A stretch of 64,000 nt of DNA from Paraburkholderia sediminicola (GTDB lineage Bacteria > Pseudomonadota > Gammaproteobacteria > Burkholderiales > Burkholderiaceae): assembly GCF_902859805.1 (NCBI RefSeq), contig NZ_CADIKC010000006.1, positions 62,001-126,000 of the forward strand, written 5' to 3'. The translations under genes and the position numbers were made by a program. The notes beneath the pieces were generated by a model. The model did no database searches, was not told the DNA's origin, and was given only the letters and a program-made list of their open reading frames with translations. Below, piece after piece: positions 17,177 through 25,238 of the stretch. How positions within the stretch are numbered: the stretch's first letter is position 1; each line of letters opens with the position of its first letter.

Positions 17177-18103
17177 ATGAGTATGTTGCGCGCGATGCAA
17201 AGAACCAGACTGACTATCCCTATGACCGTAACCCAGCGTAGCGTGTGCGTGCTCGCCTTGTCCCTGTTGATGTCGGCCTGTGCGACCCGCCTCGATCAGG
17301 CGCCGGTCGTCGACCGTTCCGGCAGCGGTGCGCTCGGCACGCAAGCCGCGCAACAGCCGGCCGTGCCGCTCGGACCGCCGCCGCCGGGCTACTACCGCGT
17401 GAAGCCGGGCGATACGCTGTATCGGATCGCGTTGGAGAACGGGCAGAACTACCGCGACATTTCGACGTGGAACAATCTCACCAACCCGAATCAGATCGAA
17501 GTCGATCAGTTGCTGCGCGTCGTGCCGCCGGGCGCGAACACCGCCGCACTGACGCCGGGTGTGTCGACGGCGCCGATCGGCGGCGGTGGCGCGGTGCAGA
17601 GCGCACCGCTTGGCAGTACGCCGCCGGCAGCTGGCGTCGCGGCGCCGCCGATCTATGGTTCGGGTGCGAACAACGCGTCGCTAACGCCGCCGGCCAACCC
17701 GGGTGCAGCGAGCGACTCGAGCGCCGGCGCATCCGGCAACGTGGCGTTCTCGTGGCCGGTACGCGGACCGATGCTCGGCACGTTCAACGATTCGACCAAC
17801 AAGGGTATTAATATCGGCGGCGCGGCTGGCGATCCGGTTAAGGCTTCGGCGGATGGACGCGTGGTTTATGCAGGAAATGGGCTGCGTGGTTACGGCAATC
17901 TCATTATCATCAAGCATGATGCAACTTATCTCACGGCGTATGCACACAACCGCGCTTTGATGGTAAAAGAGGGAGATGCGGTAACCAAAGGGCAGAAGAT
18001 CGCCGAGATGGGCAATAGCGATTCCGACCGCGTGATGTTGCATTTCGAAGTTCGCCGCCAGGGTAAACCTGTCGACCCACTGAAGTATTTGCCGCCGCAA
18101 TAA
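17177..18103 (+). CDS. nlpD: NlpD-like LysM/M23 lipoprotein, amidase activator
   Basis: A signal peptide ends in a lipobox (LLMSAC), so the protein should be lipid-anchored. A LysM domain (YYRVKPGDTLYRIALENGQNYRDISTWNNL) binds peptidoglycan. After a Gly/Ala/Pro linker comes a C-terminal LytM domain. Catalytic histidine and aspartate positions look degenerate (NKGINIGG in place of HxxxD; MLHFEV), as in E. coli NlpD, which activates the amidase AmiC during septum splitting instead of cutting the wall itself. Several in-frame ATGs exist (17177, 17183, 17195, 17222); 17177 is used because a GGAG lies upstream, but 17222 would also give a good signal peptide. Confidence 0.9.
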   Translation: MSMLRAMQRTRLTIPMTVTQRSVCVLALSLLMSACATRLDQAPVVDRSGSGALGTQAAQQPAVPLGPPPPGYYRVKPGDTLYRIALENGQNYRDISTWNNLTNPNQIEVDQLLRVVPPGANTAALTPGVSTAPIGGGGAVQSAPLGSTPPAAGVAAPPIYGSGANNASLTPPANPGAASDSSAGASGNVAFSWPVRGPMLGTFNDSTNKGINIGGAAGDPVKASADGRVVYAGNGLRGYGNLIIIKHDATYLTAYAHNRALMVKEGDAVTKGQKIAEMGNSDSDRVMLHFEVRRQGKPVDPLKYLPPQ

Positions 18104-18114
18104 GCGATACGACC

Positions 18115-19185
18115 ATGCCGAAATCGAAGCGCCGCCTGCCGCAAGCCGAGTCTGAGACGATTAGCCGCGTCACGCCCGCTTCGGTGGAGGAAAGCGGCGC
18201 TTCGGAAGTCGAAGAAGAGATCGCAGAGGAACGCGATCTCGACGAACGTCAGGGCGGCGCGGAGGAACCCAGCGAGGCCCGCGAAGTCCCTGCCGACGCA
18301 GACGACTTCCGCGCGCTTCTACAAGCCGAGCTGACGGCCGACACGATTCAGCACTACCTGAACCGCATCAGCGTCAAGCCGCTCCTGACTGTCGAGGAGG
18401 AGCAGAAGTATTCGCGTCTGGCGAAGGCGGGCGAGTTCGAAGCGCGGCAAGTGATGATCGAGCGCAATTTGCGGCTCGTCGTCAGCATCGCAAAGGGTTA
18501 TCTGAACCGCGGCGTGCCGCTGCTCGATCTGATCGAAGAGGGCAATCTCGGCCTGATGCACGCCATCGAGAAATTCGATCCTACGCGCGGCTTCCGTTTC
18601 TCGACGTACGCCACATGGTGGATTCGCCAAAGCATCGAGCGCGCGATCATGAACCAGGCGCGCACGGTGCGTTTGCCGGTGCACGTGATCCGTGAGCTCA
18701 ATCAGGTGCTGCGCGCGAAGCGCCATCTGGAAAAGAATTCGATGAATTCCGGTGAGGCCGCCGAGCGTCGCGACGCCAGCATCGACGACATTGCCTATCT
18801 GACCGGCAAGACCACCGACGAAGTTACCGACATTCTCGCGCTGAACGAGCACACCGCGTCGCTTGACGCGCCACTCGATCTCGACCCGGCGAGCAGTCTG
18901 CTCGACCTGCTGTCCGACGACCAAAGCCAGTCGCCGGACGCCGAAGTGCAGCACCGCGAGCTGGAAACGCTCACGCGTGCGTGGCTCGCGCGGCTGTCGG
19001 ACAAGCATCGTCATGTGATCGAGCGCCGCTTCGGGCTCAACCATATCGAGCCCGCCACGCTCGAAGAGCTGGCCGACGAAATGGGCCTCACGCGCGAGCG
19101 TGTGCGCCAGATCCAACAGGAAGCGCTGGTGCGGCTCAAGCGCTTCTTTGCCTCCAACGGTGTTCGGAAGGACGCCGTTCTATAA
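18115..19185 (+). CDS. rpoS: RNA polymerase sigma factor RpoS (sigma-38)
   Basis: 356 residues with an acidic N-terminal extension of about 60 residues (E. coli RpoS is 330). Region 1.2 (DTIQHYLNRISVKPLLT), region 2 (NLRLVVSIAKGYLNRGVPLLDLIEEGNLGLMHAIEKFDPTRGFRFSTYATWWIRQSIERA), region 3 and the region 4 helix-turn-helix (TLEELADEMGLTRERVRQIQQEAL) are intact. It directs stationary-phase and stress transcription. The start lies 11 nt after nlpD; in relatives rpoS also has a promoter inside nlpD, which I could not locate. Confidence 0.96.
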   Translation: MPKSKRRLPQAESETISRVTPASVEESGASEVEEEIAEERDLDERQGGAEEPSEAREVPADADDFRALLQAELTADTIQHYLNRISVKPLLTVEEEQKYSRLAKAGEFEARQVMIERNLRLVVSIAKGYLNRGVPLLDLIEEGNLGLMHAIEKFDPTRGFRFSTYATWWIRQSIERAIMNQARTVRLPVHVIRELNQVLRAKRHLEKNSMNSGEAAERRDASIDDIAYLTGKTTDEVTDILALNEHTASLDAPLDLDPASSLLDLLSDDQSQSPDAEVQHRELETLTRAWLARLSDKHRHVIERRFGLNHIEPATLEELADEMGLTRERVRQIQQEALVRLKRFFASNGVRKDAVL

Positions 19186-19189
19186 CCTG

Positions 19190-19966
19190 ATGACACCGAT
19201 TCTTGTTTTCGACATCGAGACGATTCCCGATGTCGCCGGCATTCGCCGCCTCGAAGATCTACCCGCCACGCTGAGCGACGCCGAAGTCGCCGAGCACTCT
19301 TTTGCGGCGCGCCGCGAAAAGACCGGCAGCGATTTCCTGCCGCACCACCTGCAGCGGATCGCCGCCATTTCCTGTGTGTTCCGCGACAACAACGGTTTCC
19401 GCGTGCGCTCGCTCGGCACGCTGGAAGACGGCGAAGCCGCGCTCGTGCAGTCGTTTTATCGCGTGATCGAAAAGTACACGCCGCAGCTCGTGTCGTGGAA
19501 CGGCGGCGGGTTCGACCTGCCGGTGCTGAACTACCGTGCGCTGGTCAACGGCATTCCCGCCTCACGTTTCTGGGACCTCGGCGAGGACGACCGCGAGTTC
19601 AAGTGGAACAACTACATCAGCCGATATCACGCGCGTCACACCGATCTGATGGACGTGCTGGCGATGTATCAGGCGCGCGCCAACGCACCGCTCGACGCGC
19701 TCGCCAAGATGTGCGGCTTTCCGGGCAAGATGGGCATGGACGGCAGCCAGGTGTGGAATGCTTACCAGGAAGGCCGCATCGAGGAAATCCGCAACTATTG
19801 CGAGACCGACGTCGTCAATACGTACCTGCTGTATTGCCGCTTCCAGCTGATCCGCGGCGCGTTTTCGGCCGAAGAGTATGCTGACGAGATCAACCTGGTC
19901 AAGAATGCGCTGGCGCTGGAGGCGGCGCCGCAATGGGCCGAGTATCTGGCCGCATTCGATCAGTGA
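19190..19966 (+). CDS. Predicted 3'-5' exonuclease, DEDD (PolB-like) family
   Basis: 258 residues. The N-terminus MTPILVFDIETIPD contains the first DEDD motif (Asp8 and Glu10 region); SWNGGGFDLPVL is the second; NYCETDVVNTYLLYCRF resembles the third with its late aspartate. Such proteins are stand-alone proofreading-like exonucleases, often annotated as PolB-like 3'-5' exonuclease. The start is 4 nt after the rpoS stop, so it may belong to the same transcript. Its cellular role is not established. Confidence 0.85.
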   Translation: MTPILVFDIETIPDVAGIRRLEDLPATLSDAEVAEHSFAARREKTGSDFLPHHLQRIAAISCVFRDNNGFRVRSLGTLEDGEAALVQSFYRVIEKYTPQLVSWNGGGFDLPVLNYRALVNGIPASRFWDLGEDDREFKWNNYISRYHARHTDLMDVLAMYQARANAPLDALAKMCGFPGKMGMDGSQVWNAYQEGRIEEIRNYCETDVVNTYLLYCRFQLIRGAFSAEEYADEINLVKNALALEAAPQWAEYLAAFDQ

Positions 19967-20135
19967 GCGGCTTGCTTATCGGTCTTGTCGTTCTTGTCGT
20001 AACGAAACCGTTCGCCGCACACTAACGCGGTTGAGCGTCTGACGGCAGCCGCCGTAGCGCGAAGTCGGGCGCAAGCGCCAGGGTTCGCCGTATGCCAATC
20101 GTGATCGAAGCGATCGGTGTGCGCGGCGCTTCGTC

Positions 20136-20141
20136 TACAAT
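20136..20141 (+). promoter_or_regulatory. rlmD -10 element
   Basis: TACAAT placed so that transcription would start near 20148, 29 nt ahead of the GTG start at 20177. It falls after the alternative GTG at 20117 and so argues against that start. Confidence 0.5.
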
Positions 20142-20176
20142 CTCGCCTTTCCCCCAAGTTTGTCAGGAAGTCGCAG

Positions 20177-21595
20177 GTGTCCCGAACTGCCCCCCAACGC
20201 CGCTCGCCGAAGCGCCAGAAGGCGCCCGCTCCGGCGAAAGCGCACGTCATTACCGGCAATGAGCCGATCATCGAAATCGTTTCGCTCGACATGGAAGCGC
20301 GCGGCGTGGGCCGCATCGAGAGCGAAGACGGCACGCCCGGCAAGGTGATTTTTGTCGAAGGCGCGTTGCCCGGCGAGCGTGTCAGCTACACGACGCATCG
20401 CAGCAAGCCGAAATTCGAGCAGGCTGAGGTCGTCCAGGTATTCCGCGAAAGCGTGCTCCGCACCAAGCCGAAATGCACCTACTTCGATACCTGCGGCGGC
20501 TGTTCGATGCAGCATCTCGACATCCGCGCCCAGATCGCCGTCAAACAGCGCGTGCTCGAAGACAATTTCCAGCATCTGGCGAAGCTGCGCCCGGAGACCG
20601 TGTTCCGGCCGATTCACGGTCCGGCCTGGGGATACCGCTATCGCGCGCGTCTGGCAGTGCGTTATCTGCCGGAAAAGGGCGGCATGCGCATCGGTTTCTA
20701 CGAGAAGAAGAGCAGCTACATCTCGGATATGAAGACCTGCGAGATACTGCCGCCGCACATTTCGGCGATGCTGATGCCGCTGCGCTTCATGGTCCGCAAG
20801 CTATCGATTTACGATCGCATGCCGCAGATCGAGCTCGCGGTCGGCTCGTCGGTCACCGCACTGGTGCTGCGCAACCTCGCGCCGCTCACCGCCGCCGACG
20901 AGCAGGTGCTGCGCGATTTCGCCGACGAACACAAGATCCAGTGGTGGTTGCAGCCGGGCGGTCCTGACACGGTCACGCCGTTCTATCCGCTCGACGCGCA
21001 ACTCGACTACACGCTGCCGGAATACAACATCCGGATGCCGTTCAAGCCGACCGACTTCACGCAGGTGAATCACGCGATCAATCGCGTGCTGGTGAGCCGT
21101 GCGCTGCGTCTGCTGGCCCCGGCCAGCACGGACCGCGTGCTCGACCTGTTCTGCGGAATCGGCAACTTCACGCTGCCGCTCGCCCGCATTTCGAAAGAAG
21201 TGATGGGAATCGAAGGCAGCGAAGTGCTGACTTCGCGCGCGCTTGCGAATGCCGAACTGAACGATGTGGCGGGGCATACGTCGTTTGCTTGCCGCAACCT
21301 GTTCGATGTAACCGCCGACGACATGCGCGCGCTCGGCCATTTCGACAAATTCCTTATCGACCCGCCGCGCGAAGGCGCGCTCGCTGTCGCCAAGGCGCTC
21401 GCGGAGATCGCGCAGAGCGGCAATGGGCCGTTGCCCAAGCGTATCGTCTACGTGTCGTGCGCGCCCGCCACGCTCGCTCGCGATGCGGGGCTGCTGGTGC
21501 ATGAGGCCGGCTACCGGCTGGTGGGTGCGGGTGTGGTGAACATGTTCCCGCACACCTCGCACGTGGAGTCGATTGCGTTGTTCGAGCGGGACTGA
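20177..21595 (+). CDS. rlmD: 23S rRNA (uracil-1939-C5)-methyltransferase RlmD
   Basis: 472 residues starting at GTG with AGGAAG 6 nt upstream. Domains in order: a basic N-terminal tail, a TRAM RNA-binding domain (IVSLDMEARGVGRIES), an iron-sulphur cluster segment (CTYFDTCGGCSMQH plus a later cysteine), and the AdoMet methyltransferase domain with DLFCGIGNFTLPLA. The catalytic-cysteine region is YVSCAPATLARD and the general-base segment is PHTSHVESI. It makes m5U1939 in the large ribosomal subunit. It ends in a strong bidirectional terminator shared with bamD. Confidence 0.95.
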   Translation: MSRTAPQRRSPKRQKAPAPAKAHVITGNEPIIEIVSLDMEARGVGRIESEDGTPGKVIFVEGALPGERVSYTTHRSKPKFEQAEVVQVFRESVLRTKPKCTYFDTCGGCSMQHLDIRAQIAVKQRVLEDNFQHLAKLRPETVFRPIHGPAWGYRYRARLAVRYLPEKGGMRIGFYEKKSSYISDMKTCEILPPHISAMLMPLRFMVRKLSIYDRMPQIELAVGSSVTALVLRNLAPLTAADEQVLRDFADEHKIQWWLQPGGPDTVTPFYPLDAQLDYTLPEYNIRMPFKPTDFTQVNHAINRVLVSRALRLLAPASTDRVLDLFCGIGNFTLPLARISKEVMGIEGSEVLTSRALANAELNDVAGHTSFACRNLFDVTADDMRALGHFDKFLIDPPREGALAVAKALAEIAQSGNGPLPKRIVYVSCAPATLARDAGLLVHEAGYRLVGAGVVNMFPHTSHVESIALFERD

Positions 21596-21645
21596 GGGCG
21601 CGGGTTGCCGGCCGGTGCTGTATAGGCCGGCAGCGCGGCACAAAC

Positions 21646-21680
21646 AAAAACGCCACGACCGAAGTCGTGGCGTTTTTTTT
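21646..21680. terminator. Bidirectional terminator between rlmD and bamD
   Basis: ACGCCACGAC and its complement close a 4-nt loop, with an A-run before and T-run after (eight T). It serves rlmD on the plus strand and bamD on the minus strand. Confidence 0.92.
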
Positions 21681-21698
21681 AATGCAGCTAATCGAGGC

Positions 21699-22559
21699 TT
21701 AGAACTGCCACCACGACTTTTCCTTACCGGGCCTTGCGTGGCCCGTGATATACGGACTGTCGGGGAAGGTGCCGGCCAGAATGCGCTTCGTGTCGTCCGC
21801 GAGTTGCGGCTGGTTCAGCTTCTCATACGACAGCATCATGATGTGCAGTGCGTCTTCGATAGCCGGCGCGTTCTTGTATTCCTTCAACGCCAGTTGCGCG
21901 CGGTTGATCGCGGCGACATACGCGCCACGACGGTAGTAATAATCCGCCGCGTGAACTTCGTGCGACGCCAGCGCGTTCACGATATAGCGCATGCGTTGCG
22001 CGGCGTCCGGCGCATACTTGCTGTTCGGGTACTTGTCGACCACGACCTTGAACGCGTCATATGACTCGCGCAGCGACTTCGGATCGCGCTCGCTCATGTC
22101 CTGGCCGGAGAAGCGGCCGAACAGACCGAGGTCGTCGTTGAAGTGGATCATGCCCTTCAGGTAGTACGCGTAGGCGATGTCCGGGTGATCCGGGTGCAGC
22201 TGGATGAAGCGGTCGATCGCCTGGTCGGCGGCGGCGTTTTCGTTGTCTTTCCAGTTGCAATACGCGACGTTGATCTGCGCTTGCTGGGCAAAGTGGCCGA
22301 ACGGATCACGGCCTTCGAGCATTTCGAAATACTTGGCGCACTTGCCGAAATCACCACCGGTCAGAGCGTCGTTCGCCTCCGTATATAATTTGTTGTTGTT
22401 CCACGTAGCTGTCTCGTCGGTCTTTTCCGGCAGGCCGTGGCAAGCCGCAACAACGGCGACGGCTGCGGCGCACGCAATGTATCCGGCCACTTTCCGGGCC
22501 ATCTTCTTGATGACCGCCAAATTGATCGCCGCTTTAGTGATGGTGTTCAAGGCTCGCAT
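21699..22559 (-). CDS. bamD: Outer membrane assembly lipoprotein BamD
   Basis: About 286 residues: a signal peptide with lipobox (VVAAC), then five tetratricopeptide-like repeats typical of BamD/ComL (YTEANDALTGGDFGKCAKYFEMLEGRDPFGHFAQQAQI; DKYPNSKYAPDAAQRMRYI). BamD is an essential part of the BAM complex that inserts beta-barrel proteins in the outer membrane. The start may be 22559 or the internal ATG at 22502; the latter gives a more standard signal peptide and leaves 95 bp to the divergent rluD instead of 38 bp. Neither has a strong ribosome-binding site. A TATAAT on this strand (22658-22653) lies within the rluD 5' coding region. Confidence 0.95.
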   Translation of the reverse strand: MRALNTITKAAINLAVIKKMARKVAGYIACAAAVAVVAACHGLPEKTDETATWNNNKLYTEANDALTGGDFGKCAKYFEMLEGRDPFGHFAQQAQINVAYCNWKDNENAAADQAIDRFIQLHPDHPDIAYAYYLKGMIHFNDDLGLFGRFSGQDMSERDPKSLRESYDAFKVVVDKYPNSKYAPDAAQRMRYIVNALASHEVHAADYYYRRGAYVAAINRAQLALKEYKNAPAIEDALHIMMLSYEKLNQPQLADDTKRILAGTFPDSPYITGHARPGKEKSWWQF

Positions 22560-22597
22560 TTTCCAGTCTAGCTTTACGTCCAGGTGACCCAGACTCA

Positions 22598-23866
22598 ATG
22601 ACCCGCTCAAATACTCCAGGCGCCGCAACCGGTGCCGGGAATAGCAACAAAGATTATAGCGTAAGCGCTGACCCCTCCGACGCATTGGGCGTCGACTCGC
22701 TCGACGACGATCTCGGCAGCGACGCGCTCGCCGCCGCTGGCCCGCGCAGCGTGCCAACCGTGGCGAGCCCTGTAGCGGACGAGTCGCCGCGCAGCGTCGT
22801 CGTGCCCGACGAAATGGCCGGTGAGCGCCTCGACAAGGTGCTGGCCCGAGTCTTTCCGGAGTTTTCACGTAACCGGCTGCAAAGCTGGATCGAGTCGGAG
22901 CGGGTGCGCATCGACGGCAAACCGGCCAAAATCCGCCAGCCGGTGCCGCTTGGGGCCACCATCGAGCTCGTGCCCGATCTGCTGCCCGAGCAACTCGCGT
23001 TCACGCCCGAGCCGGTGCCGCTCGAAATCGTCTACGAGGACGACACGCTGGTGGTCATCAACAAGCCGGCCGGCATGGTCGTGCATCCGGCGGCCGGCAA
23101 CTGGAGCGGCACCGTCCTCAACGGCCTGCTGTACCGCTATGGCGACGCAGCGGCAGGGCTGCCGCGCGCCGGTATCGTGCATCGGCTCGACAAGGAAACG
23201 TCCGGTTTGATGGTGGTGGCGCGCACGCTCGAGGCGCAGACGGATCTGGTGCGCCAGTTGCAGGCACGCACGGTGAAGCGCCGCTATCTCGCGCTGGTGT
23301 GGGGCAATATGCCCGAAGAGGGCACGATCGACGCGCCCATCGGCCGCGATCCGCGCGAACGCACGCGCATGGCGGTGGTGACGAGCGCATCGGGCAAAGC
23401 CGCGCGTACGCATTTCCGGCGTGTGGACACGGCGATCTGGCAGCGTCAGCCGGTCACCGCGATTCATTGCGATCTGGAAACCGGCCGCACCCATCAGATT
23501 CGCGTGCATTGCGCGCATATCGGTCATCCGCTGCTCGGCGATCCGATCTATGGGCGCGCACGCGGCAAGCGCTCGGTGACGCCGCTGCCGGACGGTTTCG
23601 CGCGTCAGGCGTTGCATGCATGGCGTCTCGGTCTGATCCACCCGAAAACCGGCCGGACCATGCAATGGCGCGCCGATGCACCGGAAGACATGCAGGTGCT
23701 GTCGGCGGCGCTTGGGCTTGGGCGTGACGATGCGGGCGAGTTCGACGAGACGTACTACGAAGAAGACGACTACGACGCTTCGCTGGACGACGACATCGAT
23801 GAAGACGGCGATCACGACGAAGACGCGGATCACGACGACGAACACGACGAGGACGGTCACGCATGA
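22598..23866 (+). CDS. rluD: Pseudouridine synthase RluD
   Basis: 422 residues. After a ~65-residue acidic, poorly conserved N-terminus come an S4 RNA-binding domain (MAGERLDKVLARVFPEFSRNRLQSWI) and the RluA-type catalytic domain with HRLDKETSG, catalytic Asp198. RluD makes pseudouridines 1911, 1915 and 1917 in helix 69 of 23S rRNA. The last ~45 residues are an Asp/Glu/His-rich tail (for example DHDEDADHDDEHDEDGHA), not found in E. coli RluD. It overlaps pgeF by 4 bp and diverges from bamD. Confidence 0.95.
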   Translation: MTRSNTPGAATGAGNSNKDYSVSADPSDALGVDSLDDDLGSDALAAAGPRSVPTVASPVADESPRSVVVPDEMAGERLDKVLARVFPEFSRNRLQSWIESERVRIDGKPAKIRQPVPLGATIELVPDLLPEQLAFTPEPVPLEIVYEDDTLVVINKPAGMVVHPAAGNWSGTVLNGLLYRYGDAAAGLPRAGIVHRLDKETSGLMVVARTLEAQTDLVRQLQARTVKRRYLALVWGNMPEEGTIDAPIGRDPRERTRMAVVTSASGKAARTHFRRVDTAIWQRQPVTAIHCDLETGRTHQIRVHCAHIGHPLLGDPIYGRARGKRSVTPLPDGFARQALHAWRLGLIHPKTGRTMQWRADAPEDMQVLSAALGLGRDDAGEFDETYYEEDDYDASLDDDIDEDGDHDEDADHDDEHDEDGHA

Positions 23867-24711
23867 GCTTGCCCGAGCTGAGCTTTGCCGATGTTGTGCA
23901 ACCCGCATGGAACGTGTCACCGCGTGTGCGCGCGCTCGTCACCACGCGCAACGGCGGCGTGAGCGAGCCGCCGTTCGGCCGCTGGCAGGATGGCGCTGAC
24001 CAACCGGGCGGCCTGAATCTGGGGATGAAAAGCGGTGACGATCCCGCCGCGGTCGCAACGAATCGCGCACGCTTGCTGAGTCTGGCAGGCGTAGGCGAGG
24101 CCGCCTGGCTCGAACAGATTCACGGCGCCGGCATCGTGCGCGCGGAAGATGCGCTCGCGCAGACTCAGGCGAGCGGTACGCCGACACGAGCGGACGCCAG
24201 CGTTACCGATCGGCCCGGCACGGTGTGTGTCGTGATGGTCGCCGATTGCATGCCGGTGCTGTTGTGCGACGAAGCGGGACGCGCGGTCGGCGCGGCCCAT
24301 GCCGGCTGGCGTGGGCTGGCCGCGGGTATCGTCGAGCAGACTGCGCAGCGTGTCGCCGGTCTCGCCGGTGTGGAGGCCGCATCGTTGCATGCCTACCTCG
24401 GTCCGGCGATTGGACCGGACGCATTCGAGGTGGGTGCAGATGTACGTGACGCCTTCATGAACGGCGTGGACGGCGCACAACGCGAAGCCACTGCGAATGC
24501 ATTCATTACGCATCCGCAAAACCCCGGTAAATATCTCGCCGATCTCGCGGCGCTCGCGCGCTTGCGCTTGCAACGGATCGGTGTGACGCGCATTGTCGGC
24601 GGCGATCTGTGTACGGTCACGCAACGTGATCGTTTCTATTCCTATCGCCGTGATCGCGAGACAGGGCGCATGGCCGCGCTGATCTGGCTGGACGATCAGA
24701 TTACGCGTTAG
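23863..24711 (+). CDS. pgeF: PgeF/YfiH family purine nucleoside phosphorylase (laccase-domain protein)
   Basis: 282 residues matching the DUF152/Cu-oxidase_4 family. Metal-site histidines and cysteine appear in LEQIHGAGI, VADCMPVLLCD and AAHAGWRGLAAGI, and a C-terminal GGDLCTV segment is present. Family members have been described as purine nucleoside phosphorylases/adenosine deaminases and as editing factors in peptidoglycan synthesis; which applies here is undecided. It overlaps the rluD stop (ATGA), the usual rluD-pgeF pairing in proteobacteria. Confidence 0.9.
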   Translation: MSLPELSFADVVQPAWNVSPRVRALVTTRNGGVSEPPFGRWQDGADQPGGLNLGMKSGDDPAAVATNRARLLSLAGVGEAAWLEQIHGAGIVRAEDALAQTQASGTPTRADASVTDRPGTVCVVMVADCMPVLLCDEAGRAVGAAHAGWRGLAAGIVEQTAQRVAGLAGVEAASLHAYLGPAIGPDAFEVGADVRDAFMNGVDGAQREATANAFITHPQNPGKYLADLAALARLRLQRIGVTRIVGGDLCTVTQRDRFYSYRRDRETGRMAALIWLDDQITR

Positions 24712-24732
24712 TTCTGCATTCAATCATCCCTA

Positions 24733-24784
24733 CACGGCCGCATCGCATGACGCTTCGATTTATCCGCGCCATCGTGCGGCCGTG
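24733..24784. other. Inverted repeat after pgeF
   Basis: CACGGCCGCA and TGCGGCCGTG, perfect 10-bp arms 32 nt apart, 21 nt beyond the pgeF stop. It may end the rluD-pgeF transcript; no T-run follows. Confidence 0.45.
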
Positions 24785-25121
24785 GCGCTTCCCGCGCTTG
24801 CTTCGACCGGTGCGAGCGTGTCTTGCGCGCATCCGTATGAGGGTTTATTCGGAGATGCACTGCGTGCTTTTGCTGCGCTGCCGGAATTTGTCGCGCATGC
24901 ATTAATCTGCCGCTAAAAGTGCGCGCCAGTGAACGGATAAATGCGCATAAATATGCATAAGCCCATGCAATACGGGAGCTTTTTTTGCTTATACCCGCAC
25001 TTATCAACCCATGTTCCAAAAGCGTGATCTGCTATACAGGGAAAACGATAATTAAAAAACTATCGCACTGCGGCAAAATCGGGAACAAGCATTGACATGC
25101 CTTGCGATGGGGAGCAAGAAT
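24785..25121 (+). promoter_or_regulatory. phaC upstream region with candidate promoter
   Basis: This gap is clearly more AT-rich than its surroundings, especially 24920-25070, with repeated ATGC/GCAT words and runs of T (about 24982) and A (about 25055). The best promoter is a perfect TTGACA at 25092-25097 with AAGAAT 18 bp downstream (25116-25121). No gene is apparent. Confidence 0.5.
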
Positions 25122-25238
25122 GTTCCTCACAGCTCCTCGTACATGGGACAGGGCGTGACGAGGTCGCGAGCAATCGCCCACGTGCGCATGAACCTGCCTC
25201 TCAACCCGTCCGCAAGGACTCACCGGTCAAAAGCAGGT

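Noticed and set aside
24720..25019. 99-codon minus-strand ORF upstream of phaC
   Set aside because: No ribosome-binding site and no family; spans an inverted repeat and the AT-rich control region.
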